A DNA stretch of 64,000 bases, taken from assembly GCA_039566865.1 (NCBI GenBank), contig CM076959.1, forward strand, positions 9,035,501 to 9,099,500, given 5' to 3'. Each line of letters starts with the position of its first letter. Position 1 is the first letter of the stretch. Both the position numbers and the translations under genes were made by a program. Shown here one piece after another: positions 1 through 10,285 of the stretch. Under the pieces are notes generated by a model. That model worked only from the letters and a program-made list of their open reading frames with translations. It had not been told where the DNA came from and did not search any database. The stretch is from Aurelia coerulea. Its lineage: Eukaryota > Cnidaria > Scyphozoa > Semaeostomeae > Ulmaridae.

Positions 1-311
1 GTCAACCAAAGTGTACTCAAGCTGACTCTAAATTTCATCCATAGAACTGGTCGGTTCAGTAAAGATAATTTCAGACTTTGGTACACACCACATATAGATA
101 CTAAGTCCTATTCTTCTTAATCTGTTTTCTCTTAAGTAGGCTAATGGTCGAGAATTTCGAAATTTTGATTAAAAATTGCGACTTTCTGTTTTTACCCCAG
201 ATGGTGCCTTAAAAGTATCCCTAAATGTTATCCTGAATAGTTCTTTGTAATAGGAATTGTAATAGACCATAAAATTTAGAAAATTGTAAGGACTACCCCT
301 CGCGGGGAGGG
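1..311. other. No feature recognised
   Basis: AT-rich intergenic sequence. I see no coding-like frame, terminal repeat or homology to the repeat families found elsewhere in the window. Confidence 0.5.
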
Positions 312-634
312 GGGTTCTTCCATAGCAAAGGTACCTGGGGATGTGCCGCGACGAAGGGTATACTTTTTCGGACTTCTAGCCAAGCCAAGGGTATACTTTT
401 TTGCAATTTTGGCCTAGCAACGGTCTAGCCAAGGGCATCATTTTTGAAAATATCGGTCTAGCGAACGGTCATGATATCATATTTGGTACAAATTTGATAA
501 TATTTCTCCAGGAAATGGTCAACATTGGTCCAGCCAAGGGTAGCATTTTCGTAAAATTTAGTCTATCCAACGGTGCCATTTTGAATATGCTCGCGGCAGA
601 CCCCTACCAAAAATTTAGCCAGACCCCTCAAATC
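312..634. mobile_element. G-rich-ended MITE-like repeat
   Basis: The left part has a run of G followed by GGGGATGTGCCGCG. The right part has the partial mirror CGCGGCAGACCCCTACC. The interior repeats variants of 'gtctagccaagggtanca', each followed by a T-rich stretch. A related sequence in the opposite orientation lies at 12438-12598. It has no coding capacity. No clean target-site duplication could be assigned, so the limits are approximate. Confidence 0.5.
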
Positions 635-892
635 AGCTGATGAATTCATAGAAAAGAACAAATTTTGATCCCACTTGTTATTGCATGATTTTCCCCATCT
701 CGAATTCTAACATAGGCAAACCATATATGACTGTAAAGCCCTCTTCTTTGCCAGTCTTTGGTGACTTTTATATTTCAATATGGGCTACCTGTGGTTTGAA
801 ATCAGATACACGGGCTTTGTTTACCAGCTTCTGATTGGTCAAAGAGAGCGAAGCCTCGTGTGATTGGTCGAATCTCATGACATAGTTCCATA

Positions 893-1241
893 CCCAGGGG
901 GGGCACTCAGCACATGCACATACGGGGAGGTAAGTCCGATATTTTTGGGTCAGAACAATGCCCAAAGTGATATTTTTGGGTCCAAATAAATTGAAATTAT
1001 GTTTTTGATATTTTTGGGCATCAAATATTGTGAAAATGATATTTCTGGGTTCTTTAGAGGCAATCCTGGCCTCAATTAGCATTGTTTCAGGATCTTTTAT
1101 GTTCGTATACAGATGTCAAGGTATAAAATGAGCTGATATTTTTGGGTTGTAATGAAGCTAAACTGATATTTTTGGGGTTCCTGAAAATTTCACAGACTGA
1201 CCCCCCCCCCGTATGTGTATGTGCCGAGTGTCCCCCCTGGG
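893..1241. mobile_element. MITE with 8 bp TSD GTTCCATA
   Basis: The 349 bp element starts CCCAGGGGGG and ends CCCCCCTGGG. The inverted ends are imperfect but extend about 35 bp, through a shared CACTCRGCACATRCACATACGG block. GTTCCATA flanks both sides (885-892 and 1242-1249), an 8 bp duplication that fixes the limits. The interior carries a repeated 'tgatatttttgggt' motif. There is no transposase, so it is a non-autonomous DNA element. An 8 bp TSD would fit hAT-, P- or Mutator-type transposition; the superfamily is not settled. Confidence 0.85.
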
Positions 1242-1348
1242 GTTCCATAATGGAATATCTACGATTTGTTGCTCAATATGTTTTGGTTCTTGCTTCATCC
1301 AAGCTCTACCTACAAATTTCATCAGTTTTTCGCCTCGTTTTATACCAG

Positions 1349-1458
1349 TTAATTCTTGCCTCAGAGAAAAATAATGTGGCCCCTCAGAGCTGAGAACAAT
1401 CACAAATATAAAATTTGCCAGTCGCCAAAAGCCAATGGCAGTGTTCTCTCATCATAGG
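1349..1458 (-). repeat. B2 direct repeat of YR retrotransposon
   Basis: Nearly identical to 2197-2302, in the same orientation, including the motif 'gtggcccctcagagctgag'. On the minus strand it is the 3'-most block of the element. About 180 bp between it and A2 (1459-1639) has no counterpart next to B1, which suggests B1 lost that part. Confidence 0.8.
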
Positions 1459-1639
1459 GGCCTAAGTTTGGGATTTCAAATGCACTTGCCAAAATGTGCA
1501 CTCCCGCAGCAACCGAAATAGTTGGGGGTTAGAGAAAAAATATTCAGAATTTTCTCCACAAACCAGTGCACTTAATGTCCATGACAAAGACAGAAATCTC
1601 TATCATGAAAAGAGAGTTGTGGTACAATTTTCGGTTGTG

Positions 1640-2190
1640 GGTGGGTGGGCGAAAAAGAAAATTCGCCAAGCCAAAACATCAGAGTTTCACCTTGCTCTGC
1701 TCTCCGCATCCAAATACGAACGCAACGTGTCAGAATTTTTGGTTTTAAACAGATGCAAGAACTAAATCGAAAGATTTCCAGACCTATTGTCTACAAAGCG
1801 CATACCTGTTTCTACGCTGCACATAAAAGTATTCTTTTGTAAAACAATAAAATCAGTGTTTCAACTCGTTTGAAAAGTGAATAAACAAACTTCTGGGAAT
1901 TGAATGATACGTGTTTTACACAAGTAACAATGCACAAGTTACGAAGCGCCGAGCCCAAAACTGATTGTTAAAACAATTTACGGTTGCAAAAAAACAACAA
2001 GACACGATGCTCGCAGCAGGCTAAATTATTAGACAAGTGAATTGGAACAATCTGCTGAGAATTGAGTGATACGTGCAGTTACGCACATCATAGCCAAACG
2101 AATCGTAACAAGGTTGTGGGACACCTTTAAAAACAAACGCTCGCAGCATCTTCCGCGAATTAACTGGGATATAAAATTTCATTCTCATCC
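1640..2190 (-). repeat. A2 direct repeat of YR retrotransposon
   Basis: A continuous 550 bp block whose two halves recur separately. 1640-1828 matches 5634-5816, and 1829-2185 matches 7304-7665. This intact copy shows that A1 is one repeat interrupted by an insertion. Confidence 0.85.
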
Positions 2191-2196
2191 CTATTT

Positions 2197-2302
2197 AATT
2201 CTTGCTTCAGAGAAAAACAATGTGGCCCCTCAGAGCTGAGAACAATCACAAATATAAAATTTGCCAGTTGCCAAAAACCAATGGCAGTGTTCTCTCATCA
2301 TG
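2197..2302 (-). repeat. B1 direct repeat of YR retrotransposon
   Basis: Same orientation and near identity to 1349-1458. It joins directly onto the truncated recombinase reading frame at about 2302, so the catalytic end of the recombinase and probably the start of B1 were deleted together. Confidence 0.75.
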
Positions 2303-2940
2303 GTACAGCCCTCACCAAATTGGTCAGTTTTAGAATACCTTAGCCTTATAAAAATGACGTCTGGATTCGCTTGATTATCAATGGAAATGTCACTAACAGA
2401 TAGGAACTTCTTCTCCTTTAAAGCTTCAGGACTCGTGGTAAATTCAGCAGCTCTTAAAAAACCAAAGAATGCAGTACAGCAAGCAGCCCAAAACATACGG
2501 TCATTAAATTCATCCAAATTCAGGTAAGCCTTTATGGCGCAAAGAACAAATGGGGTAATAGGAATTTTAGAAGGCCTGTTCGAAGGTTGTACACGACTTA
2601 AACCTTTCAAAACTAGCGAAATTCTTAAGCAACCCAATAGTGGATCTTCGGCTCCATTTTGAACATGCAATGATCTAATAGCAGAGAGATAAACTCTAAT
2701 ACTCGAGGCTTGGCAAGTACTACTTAGACTAGCGACAAATCTTAACAGCGTCAATTCTGATGCAGGAATAGCCGAGCCATTGTCATTCAATAGACCAAAT
2801 TTCACAAAAGTTTACAAACTTTCTTTGAGCGGAAGAGTACGTTCTTTTAGTGTTACTGGATAAACCATTACTGAGCAGTTGTTGCCAGTTACTGTCTAAG
2901 GCAGAGATATCAGGCGAACCAGCAAGTCTCGAGGAACAGA
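2303..2940 (-). pseudogene. Tyrosine recombinase fragment of YR retrotransposon
   Basis: This would cut and join circular element DNA into the genome. The frame includes an N-terminal core-binding-like region (around SNTKRTYSSAQRKF), a one-base frameshift near 2803, and then a longer stretch with FFGFLRAAEFT, the context of the first catalytic Arg in Ngaro/DIRS recombinases, and RYSKTDQFGEG. The later His-x-x-Arg and Tyr motifs are absent because the frame runs straight into the B1 repeat. It cannot be active. Family assignment rests on the RAAEFT motif, its position after RNase H and the split repeats. Confidence 0.8.
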
Positions 2941-3345
2941 CTATATTTTGGTCAAAGGGGCATCCTTGTGAAAGGCCTGAAAATTGAAGCGAGATAACGC
3001 ATCAGCTTTTCTGTTTTCGCGACCCGGGATATGAATAGCAGTAAAAGTGAAATTGTTTTTTACGGCTAAAAGCGAAAGTTCTCTTAATAGAAAGGCTAAA
3101 TGCTTCTCGTTGCAAGTCCCATTTCTTAAACAAAAAACAACCGCCATATTATCACTTTTAACGGCAATACGCTTGCGCTGCCAACCATTACCCCACAAAT
3201 TTGCTGCTACAACAATTGGTATCATCTCCCTTATTGCAATATTCAAAGGAGCCGCCTCCGCAGGCCATCTTTCAGCAAAAGATTCATCATTATAAAAAGC
3301 TCCAAAACCAATACTCCCGGCCGCGTCCGAGGTTACAACATGTCA
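2941..3345 (-). pseudogene. RNase H domain of YR retrotransposon
   Basis: This degrades the RNA strand of the cDNA hybrid during replication. Visible motifs are TSDAAG (first catalytic Asp), KSDNMAVVFCL (second Asp region) and IHIPGRENRKADALSR, the conserved end of retrotransposon RNase H. It is one frame off from the upstream reverse transcriptase, with a frameshift near 3340 at the RT stop. In related elements RT and RNase H are one protein, so this is a decayed continuation of the RT. Confidence 0.85.
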
Positions 3346-4904
3346 GGGGCTTTTTCCCATTTTGGAAACAAAAATAAACTTCTGCCATTCCATTCTTGTA
3401 GCAGAGTGTTCCACCAATCCAGGTCTTCTTTCTCCCATGCTGACAGATGAACAAAGTGATGCAACTCTGAAACTGAATATGCACGATCAATAAGTCTCCT
3501 CAGAAAAGGCCTTCCTAAAACGATTGCTTGACAGCAGTGCTGTAAACTGCCAATTAACGATAGCAGTTTACGCTTAGTTCCCGAGCGACGTGATTCCCAA
3601 AGTTTTAACTTGGCCTTAATCTTCTCTAACTTGATAGCTGGGAGACGCAATTCCATGGCTAGCGAATCAAGCTCAAAGCCAAGAAAGGTGATGCATGTAG
3701 AAGGGCCCTCAGTTTTATCTTCAGCTAAAGGTACACCTAAACTTTGGCACACTCTGAAACAATTATTTGAAGCTACTTGGCACTCATTTGACTTCGGTTC
3801 TCCAACGATAAAGAAATCATCAAGATAATGTTGTATGTAACGGGCAGGACCTGTTCTTTCAAACAAAGTCTGCAATATGTCAGCAAATCTTGTAAATATT
3901 TGTGGCGCAGATCTTAGACCAAAAGGCAGAGCCAAGTCTACATAAAATTTTCCATCCCATTTCATTCCAAGATATTTACGATCCTGATCGTTAACTGGCA
4001 AAAGCCTATAAGCACGTTTAATGTCAAATTTCACCATAAGAGCACCTGGCCCAAGTTTAACCATTTTAGAAATCGCTTCAGGAATACCCTCATATGAAAC
4101 GGAGGCTTTAGAATCTGGAATAAAGGTATTAACGCTGCCAGCAATTGGAAAAGAAAGATCAGTAATAAGTCGCCATTTCCCAGGTGTTGATTTTGGGATA
4201 ACTCCAAAACGGTTTATATGCAAATCAAGAATTGGAGGATTTGAAAAAGGACCAGCAATCGAACCCATATTTATTTCCTCTTTAAGATAATTGTTGATTA
4301 CATCACCATGAACCTTGGCAGAACGGCAATTAGATTCTGCAGAAACAACGACAGCACATTGAATTTCTAACTTGAAACCAAAAATCAACCCATTCAGTAA
4401 CCAGTCTTTGTCAGCATGCGGAAACAAATCTAAATGTGAAATCCAGGCATCCACATTCAAAGGGGTTACATAAAACGGAGATGGTAATAATAAATCAGTC
4501 ACTGCCAAATTTGAATTCACAACAAGACATTTAGATTTGCGTTTTGAAGATCTTTCCGGGAATGGTGAGCGATCACGCTTTGATTTAGGCCCGGATTCAC
4601 TTTGATCCTTTTGTTTTTGTGAACAATCAAAAGCTGTGTGCTGGCCTTTACAATACAGACAAATGTGCTGGAACCTGCAAGGGTTAAATAAGCATTGAGA
4701 GCAGTTGAATTTCAAGCACACCTTAGGATCTTCAAAATCACCACGCTTAGCTGACCTAAATTGCCTTCTATCCATACTCTCCGGCTTCAAAACGGAAGTA
4801 ATATACAAGGAGAGATCAACTGCAGACCAGGACAGACTGGGATCCTCCGCTGCTTTCTTTCGAAAGGCTCTGTCATAGGTTAGCCAACCTTTACACGACG
4901 TGTC
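3333..4904 (-). pseudogene. Gag C-terminus and reverse transcriptase of YR retrotransposon
   Basis: The frame first reads a Gag tail with a Cys/His cluster (CSQC ... CRFQHICLYCKGQHTAFDC) followed by a basic region. It continues without a break into a reverse transcriptase: GVIPKSTPGKWRLITDLS, MVKFDIKRAYRLLPV (first catalytic Asp), LPFGLRSAPQIF and YLDDFF (catalytic Asp pair). This RT type, with an LPFGLRSAP motif and no integrase downstream, is typical of DIRS/Ngaro elements. It is in the same frame as the upstream gag at 4905-5600 and is separated from it only by one TGA. It ends at a stop near 3333, where a frameshift cuts off RNase H. Confidence 0.85.
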
Positions 4905-5600
4905 TCAGCTGGTCTTCGCAATAAGGAGAAAATATCCAATTAAATCGCTCAATTGAGCCGGAAAATGCTTGCTCACAACCCCAGCATAAACGCCCCATGC
5001 TTCAGCCAAATCCAAAAATGATTCAACTGGTTTTAAGTCGGAGGTTTTATCGCATTTCAGTAACTTTGTTAACTGGGGACCAACAGGCTCAACAGCTGGC
5101 AACTTATCCAAGTTACATGGACGAAGCATGGTAAAATCAACGAACAGATTCTTCCTGATAATGTTCACCATATAGCCAGGAACAGGACCCAAAACACCGG
5201 ACACCGCTAGCCCCGGAGACGCATCTTGGTTTGACAAAAAATTTTGCGGGCACAAAGACATTAAATTTTTCATAAAATCTAGCAGAGGTTGGCTAGAAGA
5301 GCTGGTCGAAGGCAAGCTAGGCGGAGCGCTTTGAGTAGGCAATGTGACACCTGGCATGGACATTTGAGATGAAACTACGGAAACAAAAGAAGGAGCATGG
5401 ATTGAGTTTCCCCCAGAAACTGAAGACGCTGGTATACCTGAGATTCCAGGCTGATTACTGACATTTTGTGCTCGTAAAATTGAATTTAGGCCCTCTTGAA
5501 TGCCAAGTATTGACGTCTCGAGGGCAGAGAGCCTAGAATCAAAGTTTTGCCCACTCAACGCATCTTGACTTGAACGAGAATCATTAGCATAGTCATCCAT
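4905..5600 (-). pseudogene. Gag-like protein of YR retrotransposon (N-terminal part)
   Basis: I chose the Met at 5600 because the open frame upstream runs into the A1 repeat. The N-terminal third has a short heptad-like stretch (SRLSALETSILGIQEGLNSIL), then a Ser/Pro-rich linker, then a globular part with PGYMVNIIRKNLFVDF and KLPAVEPVGPQL. Such proteins are thought to bind element RNA and form particles. The frame stops at a TGA at 4905-4907, but the same frame continues as WLTYDRAFRKKAAEDPSLSW, a conserved Gag segment in this group. The TGA is therefore either a decay mutation or, less likely, a readthrough site. Confidence 0.7.
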
Positions 5601-5633
5601 TGCTACACATATAAAATATGGACAGATCTCACC

Positions 5634-5816
5634 GAAAAAGAAAATTCGCCAAGCCAAAACATCAGAGTTTCACCTTCTTGCTCTGCTCTCCACATCCAAA
5701 TACGAACGCAACGTGTCAGAATTTTTGGTTTTAAACAGATGCAAGAACTAAATCGAAAGATTTCCAGACCTATTGTCTACAAAGCGCATACCTGTTTCTA
5801 CGCTGCACATAAAAGT
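5634..5816 (-). repeat. A1 direct repeat, inner half
   Basis: Matches 1640-1828 at nearly every base. It lies immediately upstream of gag on the minus strand. Confidence 0.85.
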
Positions 5817-7303
5817 ACTAGGCTTGCCAATCGGCGCCTGCGGCGCCGACCTGGCCCGCCGTCGTACCGAGTGATTGGTTGGGAAAGAATTTGTTGCTTC
5901 TTGACATTGTTTTCTGTTATCACTTTATGTGACCAAAGTTTCGTCATAGGTTCATTCTATATTCTACAAAGCTGCTGTTCATAGTTGCGCAAGGGAGCAT
6001 TTAACAACATGAGTGTTTACCCCCAGGGCCGCCAAGAGAGAGGCTAGTCACCACGCCGTTTTATCCTTGGGCCACGCCCTCCTATGCACTGGTAAGACAC
6101 TGCTTTTAGATATTTTTGAATCTCAGTGGGCCCGCTGGCCTGAAAACGTTCCTGAAAGAAAACTACAACAAAGAAAAATACACACCTTATTTCTTGCTGG
6201 CCTACAGAGGCCCCCCGGGCTCCCTGGTAACTACCCTGGCTACCCCCTCTCTGTTTTGAATATCCCCCTACTATACTGATGTTGCCTCGCCACACACATC
6301 ATGGTATCCCCCACTGAGCTCCGGATGCCTCCCAACTATACTGAATTGCCAAACTGTACCCAAACATACCTCCCCACTGTACTGAACATCCCCAACTGTA
6401 CTGCACACTCCCGGTGGGTGCAATTCAACAGTAAAATGTACATCACGTTCGTCCATACCATTCCATAGGATACCCTTTTCTCTGACTTTCTAGTTGATGA
6501 AAAAACCCCTAATCATGGAAAGTTTTGAAGGTAACCCTCTTTAAAGGAGAATCAATGAGCCCTAAAGAAATCTGTACTGTACAAACACTGTTTCTAAGAG
6601 AAAGGTTTGGGATTTTGGCACTTTATTACGATTCACTTGTACTGATATCTCTTCTCTTTGTTGCTTTGGCCAGGTGAATTTTGACTTTTATCTTAGGGCC
6701 CCGAGTCCACCAGCTAGCATTTCACTGTTTTTGGGTTGGAATATTTTCTGAAGAAAAATACCCCGTTTTTCCATGGGCAATTCGGACACGGCTAATTGTG
6801 TCTCACTGCTATTTCAAATAAAATTGAATGCTTACCTAGACATGGAGAATGTATCCAACTTGCTATTTATAAACTTCAGATGAATTTTAATGCTTTCCTT
6901 CTTGTCTATTTTGTCTGCTTTTAGTGCTCTAAAGTCCACCTCTCCACAGCTTGTTGAAATTCGTTAATATTTAGGCGATGCATAACAAGCATGCGCAGAA
7001 TGTTATTTAAATTTCTTCCTAATGTCATGGTTCTCAAGCAGGTTTTTTATTAGCAACGCTGGGTCCACTCTAAAAAGTTTTTAATTGTATGGGCAGGATT
7101 TTAATTTTTGCATCAAGCACCTCTGTCCCAGAGTAACCCCCTGGGACATGAAAGGATTGATTTCCCGGTTATACATCGAAAAGATTGATTGTCCAAATTC
7201 AATGATTTATTGTTATCTTACAATGGAGTAGTGTTAAACTGACAATGGTTGACAAAAGAAGAAAGCTAATTGGATAAACGGCTTCATGCCTTATATATAT
7301 AGA
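5817..7303. mobile_element. 1.49 kb insertion splitting the A1 repeat
   Basis: The two halves of A1 meet directly in A2 but here are separated by this segment, so it is an insertion. It begins with a GC-rich palindrome (GGCGCCTGCGGCGCC at about 5834) and holds a loose tandem array of a roughly 22-25 bp 'cccaactrtactgaayat' unit at about 6240-6420. I see no coding region, no clear terminal inverted repeat and no clean TSD. The family is unknown. Confidence 0.6.
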
Positions 7304-7665
7304 TTCTTTTGTAAAACAATAAAATCAGTGTTTCAACTCGTTTGAAAAGTGAATAAACAAACTTCTGGGAAATGAATGATACGTGTTTTACGCAAGTAAC
7401 AATGCACAAGTTACGAAGCGCCGAGCCCAAAACTGATTGTTAAAAGAATTTACGATTGCAAAAAAACAACAAGACACGATGCTCGCAGCAGGCTAAATTA
7501 TTAGACAAGTGAATTGGAACAATCTGCTGAGAATTGAGTGATACGTGCAGTTACGCACATCATAGCCAAACGAATCGTAACAAGGTTGTGGGACACCTTT
7601 AAAAACAAACGCTCGCAGCATCTTCCTCGAATTAACTGGGATATAAAATTTCATTCTTATCCCTA
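7304..7665 (-). repeat. A1 direct repeat, outer half
   Basis: Matches 1829-2185 with few changes. It is the 5' end of the YR retrotransposon on the minus strand. Confidence 0.85.
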
Positions 7666-7739
7666 TAAAGATCCTTTTCATTGAAAGATGGATAGAATAA
7701 AGTCTCACACTCGGAAAACTTGTGTTCGAAGGCGAAAAA

Positions 7740-8842
7740 TGAAGTCAAGGCAGCGAACGAAAGCAGAAGTGGTGGGTGCTCTGAAGTAAGGCCTATTGCC
7801 GTCGAACTTCCTGATTCGTCAGTTGAACTTCCAACAACAACTAAAGGATCTCAAAAAATGCTCTAATCACAAAGAACACGTGAACTGCAAAAAAAGATTA
7901 AAATCAAGAGGACGGAGCTGGAAAATGAGTACTACAATCAAATTGCTAATGATATCAATACGGTTGCTGAGGCGAGGGACGTAGAAAAGGAGTTCAGTAC
8001 GTATGGCTAAGAAATATCCAGCACTAAAAAGGGATCGAAGCTATCTAATTCTAATGAAAAATTGAAAACTCACTTCCAAAATCATTTCTCGACACGCAAC
8101 ATCCCACTACCACCTGAAATCGAGAAGCCTGAAGAGTCTCCCAACTTAATGATGAGAAAATAACAATAAACGATTGTGTACCATCAAGGGTATTAGGCCA
8201 CGGATGTTTTGATTAAGTATTTATTTACCTTGTTTTGATCATTGTCTCGTTTTCTTGTCTTGTTTCCTTCTCTGCTTCATTTTCAACTGATGTGTGCAAC
8301 TGAATGTGAATGTGGGTTTTTAGGCCCAAATCCCTCGTGTTATTTGTCTATATCTTCCTTGTATTCCTGTGTCTTAGCGCGCTTTCGCAGAATAAAGGTT
8401 TCAATACAAAAAATACATCGGAGAAGAACAGTATGGATTCAAGCGAAACAGATCAACAGCGGATAGGATATTTATCATTAGGAATGTCATTGAAAAGTAT
8501 GGTGAAACCATAGTTGCAGTTTAAATCAACTTGACAGCAGCATATGATCACGTTCCTCGAGATTTCCTCTTCAGAGTTTTCGAATTCCGCACAGGAGCAA
8601 AACATCTAATAGCCATACTCAAGAAAATGTATGAAGAAACAACACCATCCATCCCCGTTATGAAAGCTAAATTTGATGTACTAATTGGATGTACACAAGT
8701 GGGCAAGAGTCACCATATGCCTGTTCAACTACTACTTTGATTATGTACTGAAGGTAGCAGCTATCGAGATTGACATTGCGTATCCTGATGGATGGGGAAT
8801 TTCTTTTGAGTATGAAATACCGCATTGGTATTCCAATAGAGA
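7740..8842 (+). pseudogene. RTE-like LINE, 5' part (linker and RT motifs)
   Basis: A non-LTR retrotransposon ORF broken by stops and frameshifts. Readable parts are a linker (ELENEYYNQIANDINTVAEA; PLPPEIEKPEES) and RT segments: EQYGFKRNRSTADRIF, NLTAAYDHVPRDFLFRVFEF (first catalytic Asp region, here degraded) and the block around FNYYFDYVLK. It stops at the CATA repeat at about 8843 and resumes at about 10286 with the YADD motif, because LINE B inserted between. A 200 bp stretch at 8180-8390 does not fit the LINE and may be another small insert. Confidence 0.75.
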
Positions 8843-9016
8843 ACATACATACATACATACATACATTTATTATTTGTTAACGCAGGTCATAATCAAGGCA
8901 GCTTAAAAGCTGATGTGGACCTGCAAATTAAAGATAAAAGAAACTGAAACTTAAAGCCTATTTACAATCTGATTTCCTTATTTAAAAATAATTAAAATTT
9001 TCGTCCCTTTGTTTAA

Positions 9017-9555
9017 CCCTATCTGACCTGGGGGCGGATATCGCCCCCCCCTAGTACATTTTTGTTTACACCGTTTTCCACACATGCAGCAGGCCTCTGA
9101 TACTTCGTAAGTTTAACTTTGTATCATAGAGCAATAAAATCGCAGCAATTTGGGCATTCTATTCTTAGCCTTGTCTCCATGGTTACCATTTTTCCATACT
9201 GCGCTCTGTGAAAAACATACTTTGTATTTCTTTTAATCATGTTTAATTGGTCCAATTAAGTCTAAATTAAGAATTTATATATATATTTTGATCTATTTCT
9301 TTCATTTCTTTATGAAAAATAAAGTTTCATGACCTTTTAGCAACCTTTCATTTATATGACGTCATATGACATCATAATGATCATCATGCTCTAGCAACAA
9401 CAACAACATCGCTAATTGGATTATGATTTTAAATTTTCATTGTTTACATAATGAACTACCTTTGTGCCAAGTTTGGCTGCCATATCTCTTATGACAACAG
9501 AGATAAACAGGCCCCCCAGGCATTGAGTGTTTCAAAACACCCAGGTCAGATAGGG
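9017..9555. mobile_element. piggyBac-like MITE (TTAA TSD), copy 1
   Basis: TTAA flanks both ends (9013-9016 and 9556-9559). The ends are a perfect 16 bp inverted repeat, CCCTATCTGACCTGGG. TTAA targets with a CCY-starting TIR are the hallmark of piggyBac transposition. Next to the left TIR is a short hairpin of G-run and C-run (GGCGGATATCGCC). A CRE-type palindrome TGACGTCA is at 9357-9364. It is non-coding. Removing the element with one TTAA lets the LINE B frame continue past its present stop. Confidence 0.9.
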
Positions 9556-10280
9556 TTAAATGAGAAATTGGTAAAAGATATTCGTTCCAAACTTCTGCTG
9601 TTCATTGATAGCCTTTTTTTTAAACTGTCATAGCTAGTGACCTTCTTTAGGTCTACAGGGAGATTGTTCCATACAAGTGCTGCTCTGTACTTAAAAGAGC
9701 TTCTTCCAATGTTGGATTTCGGTCTAGGTAATATGAACTGGATACAGTCTCTCATGTTTCGTGTATAATCTTTCTTTTTAAACAGGCTTTGGATCTCTTC
9801 AATCACATTGTCATTATACGCTTGGTGTGAAATGCAAGCGAGTCTCCTTTCGTACATGTATGAAAGGTCTTTCCATTTTACAGTTTTTAAGACGTCCTCG
9901 TTCTTTATTGTCTTTGGAACTTTGTTTATCATCCGTGCAGCTCTGATATGGCATGATTCTAATTCGTTCATTTTACAAGAGCTGTTATTACCCCAAACAG
10001 AAATTCCATAAATAACTGCAGGCAAGATGGCTTTGAAATATATAGTAGAGAGCACTTCTTTGGGTAGATATCTCATCATCTTTAATTTCTTTATTTTACA
10101 ACTCATGTCTGTCTTTACTTTCTCTATCTGCAGTTTCCAAGAGAGTTGGCTATCCAGTAACATTCCAAGGCATTTCGATTTGTCAACAACTTTGATGTCA
10201 TTATCCCCAAGCTTAACTTGCTTCAGAGGACCGATGAATTTATTCTTTGTTAACAACAATATTTCAGATTTAAGTAACAA
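9556..10280 (-). pseudogene. LINE B ORF2 C-terminal fragment
   Basis: An uninterrupted frame of about 240 residues covering the RT thumb and C-terminal region of a non-LTR element: KSKCLGMLLDSQLSW, ILPAVIYGISVWGNN, HIRAARMINKVP, and the end-region RSSFKYRAALVWNNLPVDLK. The catalytic RT core is missing, so this is a 5'-truncated copy. It ends at a stop inside the TIR of the MITE at 9017-9555; in the uninterrupted element it would continue to about 8970. Confidence 0.85.
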
Positions 10281-10285
10281 AGAAG

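Larger units (their letters stand above)
1349..7665 (-). mobile_element. Tyrosine-recombinase retrotransposon with split direct repeats (Ngaro/PAT type)
   Basis: Read on the minus strand, the order is A1 repeat (7665-7304, then 5816-5634), gag, reverse transcriptase, RNase H, tyrosine recombinase fragment, B1 repeat (2302-2197), A2 repeat (2190-1640) and B2 repeat (to 1349). A1-ORFs-B1-A2-B2 is the split-direct-repeat layout known for Ngaro and PAT-like elements, which integrate through a tyrosine recombinase instead of a DDE integrase. The copy is dead: A1 is split by a 1.5 kb insertion, the coding region has a stop and frameshifts, and the recombinase has lost its catalytic C-terminus. The match of the A and B blocks is seen directly; assignment to a named clade is inference. 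Confidence 0.85.
8843..10285 (-). mobile_element. LINE B: 5'-truncated LINE inserted in the RTE-like LINE
   Basis: This reads on the minus strand and ends in a short (TATG)n tail at 8843-8865, as non-LTR elements often do. It retains only the C-terminal part of the ORF. The host LINE resumes on its far side with YADD. A piggyBac-like MITE sits in its 3' part at 9017-9555. Confidence 0.8.

Noticed and set aside
3610..4290. Plus-strand ORFs opposite the YR reverse transcriptase
   Set aside because: Shadows of the minus-strand RT frame.
8843..8866. CATA microsatellite as an independent repeat
   Set aside because: It is the 3' tail of the minus-strand LINE B insertion.
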